Shown one piece after another: positions 23,958 to 36,374 of a stretch of DNA of 64,000 nt. Below the pieces are notes generated by a model. It had not been told where the DNA came from. It worked only from the letters and a program-made list of their open reading frames with translations, and made no database searches. The first letter of the stretch is position 1; each line of letters begins with the position of its first letter. A program made the position numbers and the translations under genes. Source of the stretch: Periconia sp. R9002. Taxonomy: Eukaryota; Ascomycota; Dothideomycetes; Pleosporales; Periconiaceae. The stretch spans positions 62,001 through 126,000 of the forward strand of contig JAMAHW010000102.1 of the NCBI GenBank assembly GCA_023627715.1. The letters are read 5' to 3'.

Positions 23958-26900
23958 CCGTGTAGGTATTGATGTATGGTACAAACCCGGGCCGTCGCTG
24001 GCGAGACGTGCTGTGCGTTGCGACCAACTTAAGTTTCCCTTCAGAAAATTGACAGCCGGTTACAACGAGTTACAGCACATCAGAATCGTAGCGGCTGAAA
24101 CGGACGCTGTCCCTGCAGAGGTTGCGGCACACGGCTTCTTCAACTCCCGTTGGAACCCAGCTATTTTCTCTACAGTTTTGCTACTGCTGCGTGCCGCCAT
24201 GCTGATATCAACGGAGGCTTTCGCGAGTAATACGCGAAATTGGGAACCAAGGCCTGGCCACACTCTTTGTATTAGATATTGTGGGCCCCCCATACGTGCT
24301 AGAAATTGTACGTCATGCTAGATAGAAAAGCAGCCCTTTGCTAACATGGCAACATTCATTCGAACTGTGGTACAGTAGAACTCTTCATGTGTGCCTTGAC
24401 TCCGATCTTGGTTGGAGGCCTGGCAACTCTAGACTCGAGTCTATGGAGGATTTTTTTGCTGTGCAGTGCGCACAGATGATCCGTTCAAGTGGGACGGACT
24501 CGGAGAGATGGGACTGGTGAGAAAATGGTCCGTAGCTATTTCTGGCATCTAGACATCATCATGTTTGCAGACTTGGAGAAGTTACAGTCGATGACTACAT
24601 GTAAATAGGTATGTAACTGCTCAGCATGTATGAGGTATTATTATCTTGACGGGATGCACTTCCAATTCAATGTGTGGATGCACGCACGTGACAGGTAAGC
24701 TTTTCAGGCTGGCCTAAGCTCCCTGGACCCCAAGAACTCCTGTGTCGCAAAAAGTCTCTTGGACATGACGGATGCTTCCTCTTCCATCGAGGACACATCT
24801 CTGGCCAAGCGGCGGCTTCGTCATGCGCGCCGCGTGACGGAACCCCTCGTCTTGCTGTTCCCAATGTTTGTTCCATCCATCTTGCACGCGGCCACGATAA
24901 TCCATACATACCAATGTAGCTACAGTATGTACGATCCATGCAGCCGTCTAGGGGGAGAGCCGCCTCCGACGTACCCGGGCAAGGCGCCAATCATGCCATC
25001 CCTCGTGTGCTACAAGCTACAAGCTCCAGGCTCCAGGCTACCGCCGCTGGGTGAGGAAAGGCGGTGTGGTGTACGATGTGCAGTGCATCTCTCTCCCAGG
25101 TGGCCGCCCCGTAAGAGGGCGCCACAGAGCAGAGCTTCGAGATGGTGTGGTGGAGAAGCATCATCAAAGTTCCGATAGGCAGGTAGCCGAGTAGGCTGGC
25201 TCTGGCAGTGGATGGTGGTTCCCGAACGTCTAGGTAGACAGCGCATCCCTCATCAGAGCTTGACTGGGCAGAGGGCCCACTAGCGCATCCCCATATTCTG
25301 ACCCCATGGCCTCACCGGTGCTGGCCCTTCCCAGGGTTTGCACTACATCCCATCCTCTTGTCGTACCCAACTACGACCAAGTACGCACTTTGTGACGCTG
25401 TCGATATGGCTGGCCGCTTTCCACTGCATCATCGGCTTTTTCCTTAGTCTTGGGTTTGGTTTTGCTAGAGCCGCCCATGGGTTAAACTTTGCATCGTGGC
25501 ATGTCATGAATGCTTTTGATATGCGGGTATTCCATGACACAATTGGTAGCCCACCTGTCTGCTTGCTGTCTAGCCATGTATACGTATGTACATACTCATG
25601 TAGCCTGTCATCAGTGAAATGCTAGATCTCGTGTTTGCTTTTGCTTTATTCGGCTTTTTCCCTTCCGCGAAGGGGGATCCAGCGCACACCGTACATGTAC
25701 ACAATGGATGCATTTGGCAAGCAACATGCAAATCCCTTCCACCCAGCGTTACGAAAGATCCATCCACCTCGGAAACTGACGGTCAATTCGGCAAGCGAAG
25801 TCAAACAAGAAGAACGCAATACGAAATTAAGAAGGAAAAAAAAAGGATGGATAAAAGACAGGCAGCGAATGTGATGGCACGGGTCGGATGTGGTGCTGGG
25901 CGGGGCCTTGGTGAAACGCATCAAAAAGGGACCCATGTACATAATCTACAGGTCCTATCATGCTCCCCTTGGGAAGGGCACACTGTAGTGTGTCTCACCC
26001 TTTGGTCTCCGCGCCTTTTGATCGAGCCTATAATGGCATCGTTGCATCCAGACAGCGTCCCCTCGGATCTTGGCATATGCGAAGAAGGCGAGCAGCAGCA
26101 GCAGCTAGCGGAGGAGCCTTCAGCACTGTACTTTTATTGTAATACACGACACGACACGACACGGCAGGGACCAGGCAGGACCAGCGCAGCAGTTGGGCTG
26201 TCGCAATGCTATGCAGGCAGGCTGTAGTGTCGAGCCATTCATGGCAAGCAAATCCAGAGCGATGTGATGGACAATGGACGGAGAATGGAGGATATAAAAT
26301 GGACGACCGTGGTGGTGGTGTGGTGTAGTGTAGAAGGATGACTGAAGTGTGGGTGTGCCAGTGCCAGCAAGGCCAGGCAAAGTTGGAGACGGGAACTAAA
26401 ATTCGTAGGCGAGGCCCAAGACGGGACTAGTGCGACGATCCGGGTGTTCATCTGGTCGCTGCTCAGTGCTATTCGACCTGCTCACACTACTTTTTGCAGG
26501 CCTTCCATACACTCCACGAAGTCAGTGCTGCGCTGCGCTGCGCTGCTGTGCTGGTGCGTGCCTTGCCCGCAACAACCAACCTTAGACCTCACCTTTTCAC
26601 TTTTTACCCCCATCCATCCCACCTCGCTCCACCCCAATCATCTCCTCTTCCGCATCCACCACCTACCTACCTGCTATTTGCCTGCCCTACGCCTCGACTC
26701 CCCGCCTCACCCACGCACGACCCAGAGCCCCAGATCCCCAGAGCCCCGGCCTCTGCCTCTACCTACCTACCTATTGCTATTGCTACTGCTTCTACTCGTA
26801 GTACTCTGCGCCCTTCCTTTGCCGTTTTCCTTGGTGGCCCACCCGCACCCGCTATCGCTCGTCCACGTCCCATCATTCCATACACGCACGCATACACAAT

Positions 26901-27435
26901 TCAAATCAGCTCGTCATCGTCCCTTGCGTCTCCCCCCCACCCCTCTGCTGCCACCTGGACCAAATAAGTGCACCCTGATGCGTTCCCTGCCTGGCGCGCA
27001 ACATCACCGCTTCGAGAGTGGTTAGAAGGAGACCGTTGACCTTGCACGAATCCCAAGGGACGAGCGCCTGCCCTACCTACATATCTACTTCGCTCCTCCC
27101 TCTTTCCCTCCCTCGCGACCTCCTCGCTGGCCTACTCCCTTTGCTCGCCAATCCTCCAGTCCCTTCGACCTTTGCTTCGCTGTCTTGTACCATACATCTG
27201 CTTTCACATCGCATATATTCTCAAACACCCCCCCAATTTACCTCTGGTACGTTACTTCCGCTGCCCGCCCGCACCCAGTGCGCTGGATATGCTGACGCCT
27301 AGCCCTAGCCTACCTACCTATATAGCCAACCCTCATTGCCATAAGCCGCCCCGCCCTGTCTTTTCCGCTATAGGAGCAGCTCTCACCTCGCCGCACTTCG
27401 CTACTTATTTTCCCCTTGCTATCATCTCATCGTTT
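23958..27435. other. Intergenic and long leader of the Puf gene
   Basis: Includes CAG and ACACG short tandem repeats (26088-26104, 26144-26163), a CTGCG run (26527-26553) and a C/T-rich leader from about 26560. The 193-codon plus frame at 26444-27025 is a Pro/Leu/His-rich product of this leader. A frame at 25619-26227 begins with a hydrophobic stretch but has no other support. Confidence 0.45.
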
Positions 27436-30400
27436 ATGGAATTCGCACCGGGCATGGTCGGACGCAACATGAATGGTGTAAACAGCACTGTACGTACCAT
27501 GAGTCCTGACAGCAATATAGGTAGCCACAAGACTAATTCAGGACTACAGACCCGCCCGCGCGATTACAAGGGTGGTGTTTCCCTCAACAGCGCCGACAGT
27601 GACCGCTCTTCTGCCGCTCTGCCTTGGTCTGGTAGCATATGGAACTCAAATACCATTGGCTCTGGCTTTGGCACTGCAGCGCGAGATACCTCGCGCCCAC
27701 GAGGTACGTGTCATTCGAAGCATCTTGCACATGTCTACACGCTCGAGGCTAATTCATAGTAGAGAATGGAACCTACAACGATTCCATTGAAGGAAAGACT
27801 GGCTCCGGCTCGCTCGTCGCATCTTCCGAGTCGGACAACTGGAATCCCAATCGAACTCGATGGCGAGACAACACCGCCGCCATTCCCCATGTTCGCAGCT
27901 CGGGTGTGTCTCCTGTACGCAAGCAATCCCTCGTGCAGCCCGAGCCATCCCAGCAGTTCGTCGACAGCAATTCCTCGGCCTTTTTTCCTGTCTCCAGGCC
28001 AAGTGCCGTAGGCATGGGGCCCTCCACTATGCTCCCAAAACCCTTGCTTGATCCAACATCCAACAACTTCACGGCGACTCGTCGACCAGACCCACTTGCA
28101 GCCAGTAGTTTTGCCAATTTTGCCTTCACACAGAACGACACCACCTCCCGACCAGATGCCTCCGCTGGATCGTGGCACGATGCCGCTTCTGTCCATTCTC
28201 CCACTGACGATAGGCGCAGTGTTGCTAATTCAGAATATTTTGGCCCCTCCAGCGCATCAGCTTCGCGGAGTGGAAGTCTGCCGCCCTCCCGTCATGGGAA
28301 CGAGCCAATTCAATTCGGTCAGAATGCAGATCCCTTCTCAAGATATGCGCAACCGGGACAGCGTCAACACGCTTCGTTTTCCGTCGCCAATGGCCGTACT
28401 TACCCTGAACGCAGTGGGTCCATTCAAAGCGACACCATGCATATGCTTTCGAGGTTTAGCCTAGAGCATGACGCAGACTCGGGAGCCATGTCGCATAGAC
28501 CCTCCATAAGCACCAACAATGGCCTCGGATCAACCTTCAGCCCCGCCATGAACGGTGCATTGCTATCACAGGAAGCCTTCTCCGACCAGCAAGCGCTCGG
28601 GCGGACCGAGGATCCTGGCTATGGGAATGGCGTCACTTTTGCTCATAACGGCCCAACCGCCATCGGTCAAGTCAACGAGATGGGTTTCCCGTTCCGGCCT
28701 GTCAATTTCGACGCACACACACGTAGCGCGCCAAATGGTACTGGCGTCCGCCAGAGTCCCTACTACTCCAACACTCACACACCTGGTTTTGATCATCTGA
28801 ATCCTGAACAAACGCTCGCTCAGCAAACCCTTGCGAATCGCAACAACCTTGCCGTGGTACAAAACAAACTTCAAGGTTATCAACAGCTTCAACAAGAGCG
28901 CCGCAACTTCATCAATCCGGGTCAGACGCAGCAAAATCAGTTCCAACAGTACTTGGCTGCCCAGCAACTGCAGAACACCTACCCTTTCCGATTTCCAATG
29001 GCTGGCGCTTTACCGATGCCTCATTTGCCTCCAAACATCATGCCGACTATGGCTGGTTTTCCTCCAATCGAAGCCCCTACTGGCCCACGCGCCGCTGCTG
29101 TACCCGATGTTACCGTTATGAGCGATAAACTTGTGTACTTCCGGCATGCCACAAAGAACAACCGCCGCATAGAGTTGAAGGAAATTTTTGGCTTCATCGT
29201 TGAATTTAGTGGAGATCAGCACGGATCCCGTTTCATTCAGCAGAAGTTGGAAGTCGCCAATAGCGACGAGAAAGACAAGGTTTTTAGGGAAATCCAGGAA
29301 AACAGCTTGCAGTTGATGCAGGATGTTTTTGGAAACTATGTCATCCAAAAGTTCTTCGAGCACGGTGATCAGACTCAGAAGAAGTTTCTTGCAAATCGCA
29401 TGAAGGGTCATATCCTCGAGTTGTCCTGCGGCATGTATGGCTGCCGAGTGGTGCAAAAGGTAAGTGTTGCAAACGTTGGATCATGACGCTCGCTAATTCA
29501 TGCAGGCTCTGGAGTACGTTCTCGTCGATCAGCAAGCGTCCATTGTCAAAGAGCTGGAAAAAGATGTACTCAAGTGTGTCCGAGACAACAACGGAAACCA
29601 TGTCATCCAAAAAGTCATTGAGCGCGTTCCCATCGAGTACATTGGCAACATCATAGACGCTTTCCGTGGCCAAGTTGGTTCTTTAGCGACCAATAGCTTT
29701 GGTTGTCGTGTCGTCCAGCGGTTGTTGGAGAAGTGCCCGGAGCCCAAACGAAGATTCATCTTAGCTGAGCTCCATGCGGAAGGTCCCAAACTTATTTCCG
29801 ACCAGTACGGTAATTATGTTACCCAGCATATTCTCGAATGCGGGCTTCCAGAAGACCGAGCAAAGATCATCACAGCTGTTCGAGCCCAGCTCCTAACATT
29901 CTCCAAACACAAGTTTGCCAGCAACGTTGTGGAGAAGTGCTTGCAGTTCGGTACCGATGAACAGAGTCGGGACATCATGCTCACCATCATCCAAAACAAT
30001 GAACGAGGCGAGAACATGCTCCCAACACTGATCAAGGACAGCTACGGGAATTATGTCATTCGTATGTTATCTGTGTTTTACTTGTCGTGAAACTCGCTAA
30101 TTTTTTTCCATTAGAAAAATTGATGGACAGACTCACCAAAGACGATTTCGATGAACTGGTTGCTGTTTTGAAGCCTGAGCTTGAAAAGGCTAAGAAAGCC
30201 ATTTCAGGTAAACAGATATTATCGGTATGGAACTTCGACGGCAGTATCACAGATGTAGACTAACAACGTCAATAGGTTGAGAAGAAATTGCATCGCTTCG
30301 ATCATCAACGAGTCGACAGTCCTTCTAACGAAACGACATCACCAACTGGCAATTCACCTACGCCTCCACTTTCTAGCACGACCCAAAGTGCTCCAAGCAG

Positions 30401-30518
30401 CTCACTGCCTAGCGCGAACACGTCGACTGTTGACGAGCCTGTACACAGATCTCCTTCCACAGACAAAAATTTCATTACTCCTCCCGGTATGGTCAGCATC
30501 GAACAGCATACTTCGTAA
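27436..30518 (+). CDS. PUF3: Pumilio/Puf3-type RNA-binding protein
   Basis: Exons are 27436-27703, 27760-29459, 29506-30061, 30115-30224 and 30276-30518, giving 958 residues. All introns are GT-AG, 46-56 nt, in phase. The N-terminal ~550 residues are disordered (Ser/Asn/Gln/Pro). The Pumilio homology domain follows, starting with [29 protein letters not shown] (quoted as its two halves [14 protein letters not shown] and [15 protein letters not shown]). Eight repeats contain NYVIQ, GCRVVQ, NHVIQ, NYVTQH, SNVVEK and NYVI recognition helices. The last introns fall inside NYVI-QKLMDRL and [17 protein letters not shown], both restoring conserved sequence. Puf3-class proteins bind UGUANAUA in 3' UTRs, mainly of nuclear-encoded mitochondrial mRNAs, and control their decay and translation at the mitochondrial surface. 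Repeat sequences favour Puf3/PUM over other Puf classes. Confidence 0.95.
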
Positions 30519-31364
30519 ATACATCGCATGACGATCACAAAAAAAAATTTAGACGACACGACCTTGCGCACATACAACTTATGCCCACTTTCCCGTTCAT
30601 TTTTATTATATGCATGGATACATGGGTTGTTCGTGGCGTTATTCTATCTGTGGGCGGGAATCATGTTATATACCATCATTCCTATCGTGTGAAGGATTCC
30701 GTTCGGGTTACTAGGTCCATGGTCACTGTTTTAATGTTTTGTCTCTATTCATGGATGCTTGTTTTTTCTTTTCATACTGCCACCCAGAGCGCTCGCGTAC
30801 AAGTTTGTGGGTACATACCAGTGAAGAGGCGTATTTCGAGGATCCTTTCGGCGCATTTCTGACGTATGATTTTCACTTGCATGGGGAAGAGTTCAACGCA
30901 AAGAAACTGGCCACCAAGCAGTTTTTACGAACGACAACATTGAAGTTCAAATCTTCTTGTCTTCACTCGTGTATCATCGGTAGGGCCACTCGAGCGGGTC
31001 TCTTTGCGATTTAGACGGCGTATAGAAGCGGATGAAATGGACTGGGATGGAAAGCAATCTTTTGCGGGAAACTTGGTAGACAGAGCGAGCATTTCCCGCC
31101 AGCTACGATTTTAGGTCATATTTTGCAGGCTTCATGATGTATATATATATGGACACATATTTTCCTCTTTGTTATCATTTCTGGTCGTCTGGTAGACTAG
31201 GTGCTTAATCGTCCGCGATCTAACTGCTCGGTAGGATCTTTAGGCAATAAAACTAAGTGAGAGCGAAAGACTTTGTTCGTAATGTTTTTTTTTTAGCTGT
31301 GTGTGCACATTCGTATGTCTACCATCACCGCAAGTTCTACGTGCCTCATTTTCAACTGCCTGTA
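30519..31364. other. 3' flank of the Puf gene
   Basis: Likely 3' UTR and then intergenic DNA. No supported gene. Contains the Puf-type octamer at 31138. Confidence 0.5.
31138..31145 (+). promoter_or_regulatory. Puf3/Pumilio consensus TGTATATA
   Basis: An exact octamer followed by more TA repeats, about 620 nt past the PUF3 stop. It would be an autoregulatory site only if the 3' UTR reaches this far, which is unusually long for a fungus. Confidence 0.2.
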
Positions 31365-31471
31365 TCGCGGGTACAAAATTCAACTAGGGTAGTTAGAGTA
31401 CATTATCAGTGTCTTAATACGCCACACCACGTGGTGTCTCGATAACAAACGACTCTGTATCCAGAGTTCAA
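31365..31471 (+). repeat. R2 repeat copy b
   Basis: Shares with 39255-39362 the order GGGTACAAA, then TTAATACGCCACACCACGTG, TCTCGATAACAAACGACT and a CCAGAGTTCAA end. CCACGTGG (31427-31434) is a perfect palindrome. Differences from the other copy are mostly transitions. Confidence 0.65.
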
Positions 31472-31840
31472 CATATTTGCCATCAATGAAGCTGGGATTG
31501 CGTCAACTGTTTATACAAGCTTTTGATCAAGGTACTTCTGTAATGGAAATGGAAAGTGTGCGCATGCCAAGCACTTCAAACACCGCGGCATTTGCAAGCC
31601 ATTCGGCACGCTTTAGACCGAGGACCATCCCCGCAAATCCCGCGCTATGCCTCCCACTGGGGCTCCGCTGCCCCAATTGATTGTCGGCAATACTAGCTGG
31701 GGTTGGGTTTTATCAGCTTTCAACCGACTGTTTGTTGTTCGCTTCTTTCCCCTTTCCCCAAACGTGTACCAACTCGTCCCCTTGATCACCAGCGAGTGAG
31801 CAGCAAGACCTGTGACTGCCTGAACCAATCGCAAAAAGAA

Positions 31841-33390
31841 ATGGCAAAAATCTTCGATTACGCAGAAGGTAGGTTTCATGCTGCTCACCACACCCTAAAT
31901 CCTTAATTCTAGCAAAATCAGCTAATGTATGACCTACAGTCGCAAAACACAACACAGCCGAGAGCTGCTGGGTCATTCTCTATGGCAAAGTTTATGACGT
32001 AACCTCCTTTCTCGCCGAACATCCTGGTGGATCCAAAGTTATCCTCCAACTCGCTGGCACCGATGCTACGGAAGAGTACGACCCAATACATCCGCCTGGC
32101 ATCTTGGAGCAGAACTTGTCCGCGGAGCAGATGCTAGGCAGTGTCCGTCCAGAAACATTACCAGCGACCGAAAAGACTCCGGTCCAAACTGGCGAAGCAG
32201 AGCAGGATTGGCCAGTTGATCTAGAGAGTGTTCTGAATATTGATGAGGTTGAAGCGGTTGCCACCAAGCAAATTAGCAAGAAGGCGTGGGCATACTATTA
32301 CTCCGCGGGGGATGATCTGTTTAGCAAGAAGTTCAACAACGAGGTGTACAGAAAAATCCTGTTGCGACCGCGCGTCTTCGTTGACTGCACAAAATGCGAT
32401 ACATCAACCACGTTCCTCGGTCACCATGTCAAGCTCCCGATATATGTTTCGCCAGCAGCCATGGCGCGCCTCGCGCACCCAGCTGGTGAGCATGGAATTG
32501 CACAGGCGTGCGAAAAGTACGGAGCGATGCAAGTCATTAGCCAAAATGCAAGCATGACGCCCGAGCAGATTGTAGCGGATGCAAAAGATGATCAGGTGTT
32601 TGGTTGGCAATTATATGTGCAGACCGAACGAGCCAAGAGCGAGGCCATGCTTGCACGAATGAACAAGCTGCCGCAAATCAAGTTTATCTGCCTTACACTG
32701 GATGCGCCTGTGCCGGGCAAAAGAGAGGATGATGAGAGAAGTAAGAACATTGGCTCTAACCTGCCGGTGCGAGCAGCGGTTCAGGAAGACGCGAGTGTTA
32801 GCAAAACAACAAATGATGCCAAAACACCCAGCCCTCCCAAAGCCATGGGTGTTGGCCAGTCGCTTTTCTGGGGTACTGCGGCAGACCTCACATGGCGTAC
32901 TACGCTCCCATGGCTTGCCGCTCACACCTCACTACCCATCGTTCTCAAGGGTATACAGACTCACGAAGACGCGTATCTCGCCTCTCTGCACGCCCCACAG
33001 GTCAAGGCCATTATTCTTTCGAATCACGGTGGGAGAGCTTTGGACACGGCGCCGCCCGCGGTGCACACACTGTTGGAGATCAGGAAGTACTGCCCCGAGG
33101 TGTTTGGCAAGGTCGAAGTGTGGGTCGATGGGGGGATCAAGAGGGGTACGGATGTGGTAAAGGCACTGGCATTGGGAGCGAGAGGGGTCGGCGTGGGAAG
33201 AGCGGCGTTGTTTGGATTAGGGGCAGGTGGGAAGGAAGGTGTGGAGCGGATGCTGGAGATATTAAAGGCGGAGACGGAGACGTGCATGAGACTGCTGGGA
33301 GTGGAAAGGGTGGATCAATTGGGGTTGCAACATGTGAGTGATTTGTCAAACAGGCTGCCGCCATCAATGATGATGACGCCAGAGGACTGA
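31841..33390 (+). CDS. CYB2: Flavocytochrome b2-type L-lactate dehydrogenase
   Basis: Exons are 31841-31868 and 31940-33390, giving 492 residues. The 71-nt intron (GTAGGT ... CTACAG) joins MAKIFDYAE to [11 protein letters not shown]. The N-terminal cytochrome b5-like haem domain has axial histidines His37 (in HPGG) and His60, spaced 23 apart as in yeast Cyb2. The FMN-dependent alpha-hydroxyacid dehydrogenase domain follows. It carries [26 protein letters not shown] (FMN lysine), SNHGGRALD (catalytic His372, Arg375), DGGIKRGTD and [11 protein letters not shown]. It oxidises L-lactate to pyruvate and passes electrons to cytochrome c, or is a related b2-like dehydrogenase for another 2-hydroxy acid. 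There is no bipartite mitochondrial presequence, as the haem domain begins at residue 1. Either a farther upstream exon is missed or this form is cytosolic. Confidence 0.92.
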
Positions 33391-33504
33391 CCATGATTGC
33401 TAACAGATTAACACGCGGATGGTGGAACGGGATATCTATGATGGACCTGCGGGGCTGGAACGACGGGGCCTCGGCTCCCGAATTGTTGCGAAGTTGTGAT
33501 GGGG
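33391..33504. other. 3' flank of CYB2
   Basis: Short spacer between the stop codon and the R1 fragment. Nothing else seen. Confidence 0.4.
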
Positions 33505-33585
33505 AAGAGACCCTCGAAGCGTTGTATGTGGAGTGGTACGTGTTGTCTTTCCCGAGCTATTGGTTCCTTCGGGTACGAGGCAAAA
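33505..33585 (+). repeat. R1 element copy D (right end only)
   Basis: AAGCGTTGTATGTGGAGTGG then TACGTGTTGT differs from copy B in only two positions over about 31 nt. It continues as degenerate CCCGAGCTATT and CTTCGGGTACG in place of GCGGGCTATT and CCTGGGTG. The left half is absent. It begins about 115 nt after the CYB2 stop. Confidence 0.6.
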
Positions 33586-36374
33586 GGCGGCATGGGACCG
33601 TGTCACTGGGGAGTGGACATGGACCCCAACAGGGTATTGAGGTATCGAGGTATTGCTAAATGATGAAATGGTGCCACCTACTGTGCAATCCAAACCACCA
33701 AGATTGGCAAATGGTTGGACCATGTGAAGTTGGAGCGTTGGCAGTATGTAAAGGGAGCTGGGGTCTACAAGGCGCTGTACAATGACGTGCTCTACCCACT
33801 TGTTCGGCGACCATGGGGTTAGGACGAAAGCCTCTGATTACTGGATGGGGAAATTCCAGGAGAAGCCAATATTGCCAGGGAGTATGGCAGTGGGAGGAGC
33901 TTCGTGGGATGGCATGTTTTGGATATTGCGTGCAGCTGCGCATGATCAAGTTTGCCGGTATTGCATGCACAGTGCTCCATTGGGCGCCCAAGCCATGGCC
34001 GGCATATACAATGGCTGGCATGGATGGATGGATGGATGCATTCATTCATTCATTCGCACAGCAGCTATGGACAACGGTCCATGACATTGCTTAGTCGTAG
34101 GTAGTACAGTACAGTACAGTGCATGTTGATATCAAATTGATGTTGTAGCAAGCAGAGGGCGGCGGCGGCCCCTGTCGAGTTCCAGAAGGCAGCCAGCGAG
34201 CGTACAAGTACGTATCAGCCACCCAACCAAAATTCAGCCCTACCCACCAACTCGGGGTCCAAGCACCAACGCTCCTGCAGCCTGCCACGTGTAAACTTGC
34301 CCCATTCAGGACCTTCTCCTACCTGTACCTACTGTACTGTACTGTACTATACTGTACTGTACTCTGTACTCTGTACAAGGCACAAACGTCCTCTCTCCAA
34401 CGGACTTGTACCTCAACACCGCTATACCCACTTGGGCCTTCCCCTTTAGCGTCTTCTCCATCAGCCAAATTACACGATACCCAACTCGACCTGTCCACAG
34501 CCATTGCTTCTCGCCCGCTTTTCCTAGCCAGTCCGCTGGCCCCGTGCCACGCCCTGCTGCCATCACTGGATGAGACGACTTCAGCCCACAATGCCCGCCA
34601 GCCGACACGCGATGTGACGACCAGTGCTCCAGTCCAAGGGGCGCGAGCCGCGGCAATCCAATCCTGTAGCCTGTCGAATCTATCAAGGTATCTATGTAGA
34701 CAAAGAAGAGACAAGAGAGACGGGAGAGACGATTAAAAAGCAAAACTGCCCCCCGTTTAGCACTCCAACATTCGTTATTATCTTCCCCCCCCCCCTTTTT
34801 TTCAAAATCATTCCTTACTTTTGGCCTGGCATAATACTCGAAACACCACGTGGGGTGACGTAGTAAGGCATTACACGTATAGAGCCACGCACTGTACAAC
34901 GCCCTAGTTGCCCGTAGCTTACTTTGTGTATCCGTCATGAACGAATAGATGCTGTCCAAGATGATGTTGGAGGTGCCTTTCATGTAATCTTTGTATAACT
35001 ACCTACAACTCTGACGTGCATGCTTACCGTTTGTTTGTTTCCCATGCAATGGTAGGCCGAACCCTATATGACGCCGTCAGGTTCGTGTCATGTCTCGCTA
35101 ATCGCTAAATACGATAAGCGCGGTCGAAGGATTGGGTCCAAGTGCGTATGGAACGGACGTGATTGCTCCGGACGTTACAACGGTATTGGGAATGCAGGCA
35201 CCGTGTGGCTGTTGGTCTTGTCATATGGACAAAGCCGGTATATTATAATCTGTCTGTGTCCATGTGCTCACGTACCATGTACCATGTATGTACCATGTAC
35301 TATACGTGCTCACGGTTTGACAAAATTCCCTCTCTCCTCCAACCCCCATCCCCGACCCCTAACGGCCTCCCTCCCACTCCAAGGTCCCCTGGCCCCTTCG
35401 CTATCAGACACATGTTACGGCCTTGTATAGTGTATAGTAGACACCGGTACCCGAAATCGCCCCCTGACGGCTGAGAGGTTTGCCTTCTCAGCTCCCATCA
35501 TCTCTTCCAATGATGCCCGGGTAATACTACGAATCACATCTCCATGATTCACTCGGGGGTGTTATCTTGTTGCCATCTCTTTCGTCTCCTTTGTGCAACC
35601 ATGGGCGGCATGGCCACTAGCACTGGGCAATTTCCGACCACTTGGTGAGTAGCCAAAGTGGATCATAGCTCGCTCTTTGGCGAAGGGCAGGCGAGGAGGA
35701 AGATGGTGTTGAAACAGGCCGCAAACAGAATAGAGTACTGAAGCTCGTGCCTGCCGTAGTACGTCGTGCTAGCCACTCAGCTGGTGCGGCGCGCCTGTGT
35801 GAGATGGAGCGTATCAGTCTGCACAGCGCATGCTTGGAGTCTTATTTTTTGTGCTCCTTCGTCTAGTGTGGCTATGCCCTTTGGGTCCGTTTGCGCTTCA
35901 CTTCTGCTACTTTTTTTTACCCACCAGCGCCAATGAGTGGGGGGTGCGGAACGGCGCGTGGGCACCCTGATACGAACCTCTATAGCGAGGCGAGACAAGC
36001 TGTTTGGGACGCGCCGATTCGTTGTGGGCTTTCGCTCTCACCCTTCCTGCTGCTGGCCTGACCTTTTCTTCTTTCTCGGTTTCCCCATTCATTCATTACC
36101 TGGACCTTTGATAAGACGTCACTCTCTCCCCCTCTCTACGTTTGCTCTCCATAGCGCTTTCCCTCACTGACTCCTTCAAACCCTCTTGCCTTTCTTCTCT
36201 GCCACTCCTTCCGCTGGATACCTCCCGAGTCGCCCTTGCCAAACGCATACTTAAACCTCCGGACCTCCCTCCTTGGTTTCCCTATTCACTCGCGCCTTCA
36301 ACTCATCACTTGAGCCTACCTCGTTGCTCCACCATCTTCCCAATACCATCTCATCCCATCTACACCTATCCACA
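33586..36374. other. Intergenic with tandem repeats
   Basis: GGAT/TTCA tetranucleotide runs at 34017-34054, CAGTA pentamers at 34103-34121, TACTG pentamers at 34329-34377, GTACCATGTACCATG repeats at about 35273-35300 and a C13 run at about 34786. The 225-codon minus frame at 34306-34983 spans two of these and is not credible. The C/T-rich leader of the next gene starts at about 36050. Confidence 0.45.
34103..34377. repeat. Inverted pair of pentanucleotide repeats
   Basis: (CAGTA)n at 34103-34121 and its complement (TACTG)n at 34329-34377 lie about 210 nt apart and could pair as a long stem. Confidence 0.8.

Noticed and set aside
25619..26227. 202-codon plus frame with a hydrophobic N-terminus resembling a secreted protein
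   Set aside because: The hydrophobic start is followed by tandem-repeat translation and no conserved pattern. Likely chance.
26444..27025. 193-codon plus frame before the Puf gene
   Set aside because: Pro/Leu/His-rich translation of a C/T-rich leader.
34838..34862. ACACCACGTGG segment resembling the R2 core
   Set aside because: Only about 11 nt match, with no GATAACAAACGACT following. Chance is likely.
34306..34983. 225-codon minus frame
   Set aside because: Runs through pentanucleotide repeats and a poly-C tract. The start lies in intergenic sequence and no domain is seen.
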